Part shown: piece after piece, positions 1-5,403 of the stretch
Position numbering within the stretch: position 1 is the stretch's first letter
How the letters are laid out: every line of letters starts with the position of its first letter
Assembly: GCA_018654125.1 (NCBI GenBank)
Contig: JABIME010000120.1
Span: 1-5,403 of the forward strand
Direction of reading: 5' to 3'
Length of the DNA: 5,403 nt
From: Candidatus Cloacimonadota bacterium
GTDB lineage: Bacteria; Cloacimonadota; Cloacimonadia; Cloacimonadales; TCS61
Made by a program: the position numbers and the translations under genes
The notes under the pieces: generated by a model
The model's database searches: none
Told to the model about the DNA's origin: nothing
What the model saw: only the letters and a program-made list of their open reading frames with translations

Positions 1-1278
1 TATGGTGATAATTGGGATAAGATAGATAATATTCCGCTTACACAATTTTATGCAATTGAGATGGATTATCTGAATCCTGAAAGAATTTACGGTGGTACTC
101 AAGATAACAGCACAATAAGAACTCTCACTGGTGCTCTGGATGATTGGAATGTAATACTCGGAGGAGATGGATTCCACTGTAAAGTTGATCATGTAAACCC
201 TAATATTATTTTTGCAGAATCACAATGGGGAAATCTACATAGATCTACAAATGGTGGTAACTGGTTTGAATATATTGTAGGTCAAATGAGTAATGATCGT
301 AAGAACTGGTCATCCCCACTTGCAATGCATCCTGTAGATCCGACTACACTTTATTTTGGAACATATCGTGTTTGGAAAACTACAAATAGTGGTGATTACT
401 GGGAAGCTGTAAGTGATGATATTACAGATGGTGATACAGGAACAAGTTATCATACTGTCTCTACAATTGGAATCAATCCGAATTATCCGAATGTTGTTAT
501 TGCCGGAACGGATGATGGGAATGTGCATGTTTCTACTGACGATGGTGACAACTGGACAGATGTTACTGAAGGATTACCAAATCGATGGATAACCAGAGTA
601 GCTGGTGATCCATTTGATATGAGTACAATATATGTTACTGTATCGGGATTCCGTTGGGATGAAGCATATCCACATGTTTTTAAATCGACAAATCTTGGGC
701 AAGATTGGATCCCAATTTCTTCCAACCTTCCTCAATTACCAATTAACTGCATAACTATTGATCCGGAAGTTCCAAATAGAATTTTTATTGGATCTGATGC
801 TGGAGTATTTTTTACAGAGAATGGGGGAGATGAGTGGCTAAGCCTTTCTGATGGATTGCCAAATGTGCCAGTGATTGATATGTTGATTCACAATCCTACT
901 CGTACTTTATTGTTGGGAACATATGGTTGTTCTGCATTTACAATGGATTTGGATGACCTAAATACAGAAATTGAAGAAACCATTATTTCTTCAGGTGTGA
1001 GTTTATTACAAAATTATCCTAACCCATTTAACCCGGAAACCACAATTTCTTTCAATTTGCAGAGATCAGCTTCCAATGCTGAAATAGAAATTTTTAATGT
1101 AAAAGGACAAAAAGTAAATATGTTTATTATTGATGATCCTGTTTTGAATTCTGAGAATAAAGTAGTTTGGGATAGCAAAGATAGTAACGGAAATTCTGTT
1201 GCTAGTGGAACCTATTTATATAGATTGAAGTTAGATGGACAAATTGTATCTGCAAAGAAGATGATCTTATTGAAATAA
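1..1278 (+). CDS. Secreted Asp-box (BNR/sortilin-type) beta-propeller protein with C-terminal type IX sorting/FlgD-Ig-like domain; 5' end outside window
   Basis: The reading frame is open from base 1, so this is the 3' part of a longer gene. The ATG at 61 is internal, because the codons before it already end an Asp-box (YGDNW at 4-15). Numbering from that ATG, clear Asp-box motifs lie at 62-68 (STNGGNW), 107-114 (TTNSGDYW), 158-165 (STDDGDNW), 209-216 (STNLGQDW) and 252-259 (TENGGDEW), with a degenerate one at 21-29. Spacing is about 40-50 residues, one per propeller blade. Residues 314-405 form a sorting domain that begins LLQNYPNPFNPET and ends with ASGTYLYRL and a basic, hydrophobic tail. 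In FCB-type bacteria such tails direct secretion through the type IX system and surface attachment or release. Proteins like this are often labelled glycosyl hydrolase because sialidases carry Asp-boxes, but I see no catalytic residues and would not assign an enzyme activity. It ends with TAA. Adhesion or polymer binding is a guess. Confidence 0.9.
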   Translation, partial: YGDNWDKIDNIPLTQFYAIEMDYLNPERIYGGTQDNSTIRTLTGALDDWNVILGGDGFHCKVDHVNPNIIFAESQWGNLHRSTNGGNWFEYIVGQMSNDRKNWSSPLAMHPVDPTTLYFGTYRVWKTTNSGDYWEAVSDDITDGDTGTSYHTVSTIGINPNYPNVVIAGTDDGNVHVSTDDGDNWTDVTEGLPNRWITRVAGDPFDMSTIYVTVSGFRWDEAYPHVFKSTNLGQDWIPISSNLPQLPINCITIDPEVPNRIFIGSDAGVFFTENGGDEWLSLSDGLPNVPVIDMLIHNPTRTLLLGTYGCSAFTMDLDDLNTEIEETIISSGVSLLQNYPNPFNPETTISFNLQRSASNAEIEIFNVKGQKVNMFIIDDPVLNSENKVVWDSKDSNGNSVASGTYLYRLKLDGQIVSAKKMILLK

Positions 1279-1287
1279 TTTGTTTGT

Positions 1288-1317
1288 TTGACATAATATT
1301 AGATAAATTTATATAAG
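1288..1317 (+). promoter_or_regulatory. Possible promoter for the small exported protein gene
   Basis: A perfect TTGACA (1288-1293) is followed after 18 bases by TATAAG (1312-1317), or after 16 bases by TATATA (1310-1315). This is in the 55-bp gap between the two + strand genes and resembles a sigma-70 promoter. The weak point is distance: a start about 7 bases after the -10 box would fall inside the ribosome binding site at 1323-1328, leaving a very short leader. The region is AT-rich, so a chance match to the -10 box is easy. Bacteroidetes-type sigma factors prefer other motifs, and the phylum here is uncertain. Confidence 0.35.
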
Positions 1318-1322
1318 GAATT

Positions 1323-1328
1323 GAGAGG
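1323..1328 (+). promoter_or_regulatory. Ribosome binding site for the small exported protein gene
   Basis: GAGAGG lies 5 bases before the ATG at 1334 and supports that start. An AAGGAA sequence at 1315-1320 is a second, more distant purine-rich stretch. Confidence 0.55.
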
Positions 1329-1333
1329 TAAAT

Positions 1334-1762
1334 ATGAAAAAGATCATGATACTTATTCTGCTTACAGTAGTGTTTAGTTTGAGTGCTCAAGTAATAGACA
1401 GCGCATTTACTCCTGAACTATTAATGCCGTCTATGATAAATATGAATAAACTTACGATAAATCATTCTATGACATTCAGCAGTAGTTTTTCTTCTAATAA
1501 TCATAGTATTTATGAATCAGTATACACTAATCATCTTAATTATAATTTTAGTCCTAAATTAAATTTGAAAATTGATTTGAATTTTATTAATTATGGCTCT
1601 GCAACATATAAAAGTGGTATCGAATTTGAAGGAAATAATGATAATACATCAAGAGTATTGCCAAATTTTCAATTGAATTATAGTCCTACGGAAAATATGA
1701 AATTTGTAATTGAATTTAGGCAGTATAGTTCACCTTTTGATAGAAATCGTCTAAGATTCTAA
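1334..1762 (+). CDS. Small exported beta-strand-rich protein of unknown function, possibly an outer-membrane protein
   Basis: This encodes 142 residues. The N-terminus is a clear Sec signal peptide: two lysines, a hydrophobic stretch at residues 4-17, and a likely signal peptidase I site after A18 in SLSAQ. The mature part of about 124 residues is rich in Ser, Asn and Tyr and shows alternating polar/hydrophobic segments that look like beta strands, at about 39-52, 62-72, 75-87, 108-118 and 121-130. The last residue is Phe, as in many outer-membrane barrel proteins, but the residues before it (DRNRLR) are basic, so the barrel signal is only partial. There are no cysteines, no lipobox and no enzymatic motif. 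I recall, without being able to check, similar short exported proteins with a 'YSPTENMKF'-like segment in candidate phyla of the FCB group. The start is supported by the GAGAGG site and the signal peptide. It lies downstream of the propeller gene in the same direction. Its TAA stop overlaps the stop of the opposing HD-GYP gene. Confidence 0.8.
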   Translation: MKKIMILILLTVVFSLSAQVIDSAFTPELLMPSMINMNKLTINHSMTFSSSFSSNNHSIYESVYTNHLNYNFSPKLNLKIDLNFINYGSATYKSGIEFEGNNDNTSRVLPNFQLNYSPTENMKFVIEFRQYSSPFDRNRLRF

Positions 1763-3777
1763 AGGAGATCGGCAGGTGCTTTAGGAAATTTGTAGCCTTT
1801 TTCTCTAAATAGTGTTAAACAGATATCTGCTATTTCGGGATCATATAAAATATTTCTGTTCTTTTCAATTTCTTCTAATGCTGAATCTATACCCAAGGAT
1901 GGCCTATAAGGACGGTGCGACGACATTGCCTCCATAACATCAGCAACAGCAAGAATTCTAGCTTTTAGATGAATTTCCTTCCCTTTTAATCCATTTGGAT
2001 ATGCTGATCCGTCATATCGTTCTTGATGTTGAAGTACGATCTCAGCTATTGGCCATGGAAATTCTATAGATTTTAAAATGTCATAACCTGTTTGTGGGTG
2101 CATTTTTATCAGATTAAATTCTGGAGCGGTCAACCTTCCTGGCTTGCTCAAAATTTCAGCAGGAACATTTATCTTACCAATATCATGAACTAAAGCAGCT
2201 AATTTTAATCCGTTAATTTTTTCTTCTGTGAATCCCATTTCGGTTCCAATTGCAGAAGCAAGATCAGCTACACGTCGCTGATGACCAGCAGTATACGGGT
2301 CTCTCATCTCAACAGCTTGAACAAGTCCTTCCACCGTTTCTTCTAGAATTCTTTGCAAGGTGCTGTAGCTTTCTTTTAGCTGTTCTTCTGCATTCTTCAG
2401 ATTTGTAATATCTATATTAACACCAGCATGGTATTTCACATTATTTTTATCTGTTATCTCCAACATTCTGTCTTCGATCCAAATATATTTTCCATCGGCT
2501 CTTCTAACTCTGAACCAAGATGTAAGCAACCCTTCTTTACCGGTATTTTCCCATTCTGTATATTTTTGATCTATATATTCTTTGTCATCGGGATGAATTA
2601 GAGAGAAGAATTTGCTACTGTCTCCAATAAAATCTTCTGCAGGATACCCCAGCATTTCATTAATATTGGAAGAAACAAATTCCTGTGCTCCACCAGTTTC
2701 ATATAAAATGATATTTGGAACGTTATCTAGGATAGTTTCTAGGCGAATTTGAGCTTTTGCAAGTGTCTTTGTTGCTTTTTTCTCTCTAGTAATATTTGTA
2801 ATGATACCGTCTTGATATAACCAATTCCCGACATCATCGCAAATAGAGTTAACATTTAATAAGCACCAGATTTTCTCACCATCTCTTTTTTGTAACTCTA
2901 CTTCATAATCTCTAACGCTATTTTCTTTCTTAATTAAAGTAAGTAGCATTTCGCGGTTGCGTTTATCAGTATATAATTCAGTAGCAGGTGTAGAAAGAAG
3001 TTCCTCTTCAGAGCTGAAACCAAACATAGATATCATTGCCGGGTTTGCTGATAAAAATTTACCAGTTGGAGTTATTCTAAATACGCCAACTGGGACATCT
3101 GAGCGAAGCTTTCTAAATTTTCTGTCACTTTCTTCTTTTGCTTTCTCAGCTGAATTTCGAACTATAACTTCACTCTGGAAATTTTGATAATTCTGTGCAT
3201 TTTTGATTGATGTTGTAACATAATTCGCTAAAGTATCCAATAAATTTAGATCATTTTCAGAATAAAAAGATCCAATTTTATTCAAACAAATAGCTCCAAG
3301 TACTTCATTCTTGAAAATGAAGGGTGCAGCAAGGATCCTTTCTTCTTCTTCTTCTGTTGTGCCAGGGATTTGGAATCCATTTTCATTTGGTCCAGCATCA
3401 TTGAACATCATACTTTTCTTTGCTTTTACAACTTTACCAGTAAAGCTTGAGTCAATATCTAAAGGTGTTGCCATAATCTCGTTTACAAAATCTGGGTCGA
3501 TCACAAATTGTGGTAGTAATTTAGTTTTGTCATCAGAGATAAGATAGATAGCGCATCCATAAGATTTGAGATGGTCCATCACAGTTTCGGCTAAACGCTG
3601 GAATACTTCATTCAGGTCTAAACTGGAATTTATATATCTGGAAGTCTTAAGAATTAGTTGAAGTTCATGATTTTTACGTTGAAGTTCGTTTTCGATCTTA
3701 ATCCGATCATTGATCTCATTCTGAAGTTTGTTATTAAGTTCTTCTAAATGCGGATGTTCTTCAGATCTATCTGACAT
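1759..3777 (-). CDS. GAF-PAS-PAS-HD-GYP sensory protein, predicted cyclic-di-GMP phosphodiesterase with altered HHE/GYP motif
   Basis: This is a 672-residue cytoplasmic signalling protein with no membrane segment, if it starts at the ATG at 3777. Domains in order are a coiled coil (about 8-50), GAF (about 54-193), PAS (about 217-333), PAS (about 342-462, ending HAGVNIDIT) and HD-GYP (about 478-668). HD-GYP domains hydrolyse cyclic-di-GMP using two or three metal ions. The visible ligands are H499 (in YTAGHQRRV), H531-D532 (HDIGK, with K535), H560, H584 and D613 (AVAD). The usual second His of the HHE motif is Gln (Q585), and GYP reads AYP (A592), so activity is uncertain. A GTG at 3813 would add 12 residues. 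I prefer the ATG because the overlap with the upstream gene is then only 11 bp, although neither start has a good ribosome binding site, which suggests translational coupling. It probably acts as the output of the receiver protein encoded just upstream. The stop is TAG. Confidence 0.9.
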   Translation of the reverse strand: MSDRSEEHPHLEELNNKLQNEINDRIKIENELQRKNHELQLILKTSRYINSSLDLNEVFQRLAETVMDHLKSYGCAIYLISDDKTKLLPQFVIDPDFVNEIMATPLDIDSSFTGKVVKAKKSMMFNDAGPNENGFQIPGTTEEEEERILAAPFIFKNEVLGAICLNKIGSFYSENDLNLLDTLANYVTTSIKNAQNYQNFQSEVIVRNSAEKAKEESDRKFRKLRSDVPVGVFRITPTGKFLSANPAMISMFGFSSEEELLSTPATELYTDKRNREMLLTLIKKENSVRDYEVELQKRDGEKIWCLLNVNSICDDVGNWLYQDGIITNITREKKATKTLAKAQIRLETILDNVPNIILYETGGAQEFVSSNINEMLGYPAEDFIGDSSKFFSLIHPDDKEYIDQKYTEWENTGKEGLLTSWFRVRRADGKYIWIEDRMLEITDKNNVKYHAGVNIDITNLKNAEEQLKESYSTLQRILEETVEGLVQAVEMRDPYTAGHQRRVADLASAIGTEMGFTEEKINGLKLAALVHDIGKINVPAEILSKPGRLTAPEFNLIKMHPQTGYDILKSIEFPWPIAEIVLQHQERYDGSAYPNGLKGKEIHLKARILAVADVMEAMSSHRPYRPSLGIDSALEEIEKNRNILYDPEIADICLTLFREKGYKFPKAPADLL
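3340..3354. repeat. Short trinucleotide repeat, five TTC units (GAA on the coding strand)
   Basis: Five perfect TTC copies lie inside the GAF domain of the HD-GYP gene and encode much of a run of five glutamates in GTTEEEEER. A change of unit number would keep the frame and only alter the glutamate count in a loop. Acidic stretches here are common in related GAF domains, so this is probably codon coincidence and not a contingency locus. Confidence 0.5.
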
Positions 3778-5290
3778 TGTTGTATAATTTTTTTTTATTA
3801 TCCGGTATTTCACGGATTGTAGCTTGAATAAAAGTTTTACAATTTAATTGAAAACTACTCAACCAAACTTCAGCATTGAATGATCTCCCATTCTGCTTTA
3901 TTAATTCCCACTCAAACTTCATATTCCCATTTTTGATTGTTTGATTGTAATATTCTTCTGATGTTTCCTTAGATGGCTTGTTGTTAGCTTGCATCATTGG
4001 AGAAACATCGGCAGGCTTAAGCTTTATAAGCTCATCTTTGCTTGAATAACCTAACAATTTTGTTGCTGCATTATTACAATCAATCAAGCCATTCTCATCT
4101 TGTAAAATCACCGCATCGCTTGATGATTCAAATAATTTGCGGTATCTCAGTTCATATTCTTTACGCTCAATCTCACTTTCTCTTTGCTCGGTTACATTTT
4201 TCAATGAGCCAATAATTCTAACTTTATTTGAATCTACATCTTCAATTATTTTTGCATTAATTAAACATGTCAAAAGTGTTTTATCTTTATCTTCTAAAAC
4301 AATCTCATAATCTGTAAGATGACCATCTTTTGTTAGTTTGGTTAAGAAGAGATCATGCTGATTTTCATCAGAGTATAGGTTAAATATAGATTTCCCGATC
4401 AATTCTTTGCGTGTATAACTAGAATCATGTTCAATAGATGGGCTGATCTCAAGAATTGTACCATCAAATTCAGTTTCAAAATAAATATCTTGGATGTTCT
4501 CAAAAATTCGAGTATAGCTATCCATCGTTCTTTTTAGTTTTAACTGAGTCATCTTCTTTTCAGTTATATCACTGAATATACCAAATGTACCTACGAATTC
4601 ATCATCAATAAATCTTGGGCTTCCAATAATATTCAGAAAACGTTTTCTTCCATCTTTACGAATAATTTCAAGTTCATAACGAGATGATTGATTTTCTTCT
4701 CGTAATTTATTTTGCTTGTGTACTTTCTTTAAATTGTAACTATTTAGATAGTCTGATAAATTAGTGTCTTCAAAATCGCTGATCACACCACCGAATATTT
4801 TTGCTCCGGCATCATTAATAAATGTGAAATAATCTTCTGTGTCGAGCATGCAGATACCTTCATCAGAAGTTTCAACAAGAGTACGAAATTTTGCTTCGCT
4901 CTCTTTTAGTTGTTGCTCCATTTTATGCTTATAGAAAACCATTTGTATTGTAGCCACAAGTTCTCTTTCTCTAAATGGTTTAATGAGGTAGCCAAAAGGA
5001 CCAGTTGCTTTTGCTTTTTCTATTACATCTCTATCGGAATATGCAGTGAGATATATAACAGGTATATCTAAGCCAATAATATGTTTAGCTACATCAATTC
5101 CACTTAGGTCATCCTTTAACATAATATCTAATAATATTAAATCAGGATGTTTTTTGTTTATTGCTTCTATTGCACCTTCACCAGTAGAAATGGCTTCGGG
5201 AACATCATAGCCGTAACCTTGTAAAATCTTTCTAATATCTTCTGCAACAACGGCTTCATCTTCAACAACTAAAATTTGCTTCTTACTCAT
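3767..5290 (-). CDS. Response regulator with receiver domain and three PAS domains (REC-PAS-PAS-PAS), no output domain
   Basis: This encodes 507 residues, cytoplasmic. The receiver domain (about 1-121) has all the signature residues: acidic pair E10-D11, phospho-accepting D55 (LILLDIML), T82 (YLTAYSD) and K104 (YLIKPF). PAS domains follow at about 133-245 (ending GTFGIFSDIT), 258-368 (ending GSLKNVTEQ) and 380-495 (starting YRKLFESSSDAV). These are joined by short helical linkers of the S-helix kind (MEQQLKESEAKFRTLVE). Nothing follows the third PAS: there is no histidine kinase, GGDEF, EAL, HD-GYP or DNA-binding region. The HD-GYP gene begins within its last codons, so this protein most likely passes a phosphorylation signal to that partner. 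A run of nine A in its last 10 codons lies where both frames are open, and the two may be one gene (see findings). The ATG start is supported by AAAGGAA 7 bases upstream. The stop is TAG. The cognate histidine kinase is not in this window. Confidence 0.92.
   Translation of the reverse strand: MSKKQILVVEDEAVVAEDIRKILQGYGYDVPEAISTGEGAIEAINKKHPDLILLDIMLKDDLSGIDVAKHIIGLDIPVIYLTAYSDRDVIEKAKATGPFGYLIKPFRERELVATIQMVFYKHKMEQQLKESEAKFRTLVETSDEGICMLDTEDYFTFINDAGAKIFGGVISDFEDTNLSDYLNSYNLKKVHKQNKLREENQSSRYELEIIRKDGRKRFLNIIGSPRFIDDEFVGTFGIFSDITEKKMTQLKLKRTMDSYTRIFENIQDIYFETEFDGTILEISPSIEHDSSYTRKELIGKSIFNLYSDENQHDLFLTKLTKDGHLTDYEIVLEDKDKTLLTCLINAKIIEDVDSNKVRIIGSLKNVTEQRESEIERKEYELRYRKLFESSSDAVILQDENGLIDCNNAATKLLGYSSKDELIKLKPADVSPMMQANNKPSKETSEEYYNQTIKNGNMKFEWELIKQNGRSFNAEVWLSSFQLNCKTFIQATIREIPDNKKKLYNNVR
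3788..3796 (-). repeat. Homopolymer of nine A (coding strand) in the overlap of the two signalling genes
   Basis: On the - strand nine consecutive A encode K499-K501 of the REC-PAS protein. The frame of the downstream HD-GYP gene is also open across this stretch, from its last stop at 3844-3846. With eight A the first frame would run directly into the second through DNKKNYTTMSDR. Such runs are prone to sequencing indels and to polymerase slippage. Confidence 0.85.
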
Positions 5291-5297
5291 ATTGATA

Positions 5298-5304
5298 TTC
5301 CTTT
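5298..5304 (-). promoter_or_regulatory. Ribosome binding site of the response regulator gene
   Basis: AAAGGAA on the - strand, 7 bases before the ATG at 5290. It fixes the start, which also places the receiver domain's first beta strand (KQILVVEDE) at the expected position. Confidence 0.75.
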
Positions 5305-5351
5305 AAATTTTAGAATAAATTTTTGTGAATTCATTTAATTAACTTACTTTC

Positions 5352-5357
5352 TGTCAA
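5352..5357 (-). promoter_or_regulatory. Possible -35 element upstream of the response regulator gene
   Basis: A perfect TTGACA on the - strand, 61 bases before the ATG, resembles a sigma-70 -35 box. At 17 or 18 bases downstream only weak -10 matches (ATGAAT or TGAATT) are seen. A competing candidate is TATTTTTG at 5375-5382 (- strand), which fits the TAnnTTTG -7 box of Bacteroidetes promoters but has no clear -33 partner in view. The sequence alone does not decide between them. Confidence 0.25.
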
Positions 5358-5403
5358 GTGGAATAATTATTTAACAAAAATACCAATAATTACTTTAAAA
5401 ACA

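Larger units (their letters stand above)
5291..5403 (-). other. AT-rich leader region upstream of the response regulator gene
   Basis: This 113-bp stretch up to the window edge has no open frame with coding character on either strand and no clear hairpin. It should hold the promoter of the signalling gene pair. Candidate elements are listed separately. Confidence 0.6.

Noticed and set aside
310..725. Open frames on the - strand opposite the propeller gene (310-528 and 483-725)
   Set aside because: They lie entirely inside a well-supported gene, have odd Ile/Cys/Ser-rich composition and show no domain or binding site. They are shadows of the + strand coding sequence.
1..1278. Assignment of the propeller protein as a sialidase or glycosyl hydrolase
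   Set aside because: Asp-boxes are structural and occur in many non-enzymatic propellers. No catalytic residues can be pointed to in the visible part.
1303..1312. Perfect 10-bp palindrome ATAAATTTAT in the gap before the small exported protein gene, considered as an operator
   Set aside because: It is purely A/T in an AT-rich spacer, where such palindromes are expected by chance, and no second copy was seen upstream of the other genes.
1202..1390. Open frame on the - strand spanning the end of the propeller gene and the intergenic gap
   Set aside because: It crosses the promoter region and the signal peptide codons of the next gene, has no recognisable content, and is best explained as chance in AT-rich DNA.
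1759..1784. Inverted repeat CTAAAG / CTTTAG over the convergent stop codons, considered as a bidirectional terminator
   Set aside because: The stem is only 6 bp and AT-rich with a 14-base loop, it does not extend, and no T tract follows on either strand.
2957..3547. Open frames on the + strand opposite the HD-GYP gene (2957-3187 and 3311-3547)
   Set aside because: They are antisense to conserved PAS and GAF coding sequence, with no binding site or domain. They are not credible genes.

Overview
This is an AT-rich window (well under half G+C by eye) from what looks like a Gram-negative bacterium of the FCB (Fibrobacteres-Chlorobi-Bacteroidetes) group or a neighbouring lineage. Candidate phyla such as Cloacimonadota, Marinimicrobia, Calditrichota or Ignavibacteria fit best. 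The main clue is the end of the first gene: a NYPNPFNPETTISF sorting/FlgD-Ig-like C-terminal domain on a secreted Asp-box propeller, typical of proteins exported by the type IX (Por) system in these groups. The exact phylum is an inference.

Layout. On the + strand, bases 1-1278 hold the 3' part of a large secreted beta-propeller protein whose start lies left of the window. After a 55-bp gap with a plausible promoter comes a small exported beta-rich protein of unknown function (1334-1762). On the - strand, read right to left, are two overlapping signalling genes: a response regulator with three PAS domains (5290 to 3767) and a GAF-PAS-PAS-HD-GYP protein (3777, or an alternative GTG at 3813, to 1759). 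The two gene pairs converge, and their stop codons overlap by 4 bp at 1759-1762. Bases 5291-5403 are an AT-rich leader of the signalling pair and hold no gene that I can see.

How the genes fit together. The receiver protein ends after its third PAS domain with no output domain. The gene immediately downstream starts with a coiled coil and sensory domains and ends in an HD-GYP cyclic-di-GMP phosphodiesterase module. They probably form one signalling unit in which an unseen histidine kinase phosphorylates the receiver and the HD-GYP module is the output. In the overlap lies a run of nine A (- strand), and removing one A would join both frames into a single protein of about 1176 residues. This may be an assembly indel, a real gene split, or a slippage site, and it is the most interesting point in the window. 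The HD-GYP module also departs from its family at two signature positions (HQE for HHE and AYP for GYP).

I found no RNA gene, CRISPR array, insertion sequence or defence system. Apart from the A9 junction and the altered HD-GYP motif, the region looks like an ordinary chromosomal segment.
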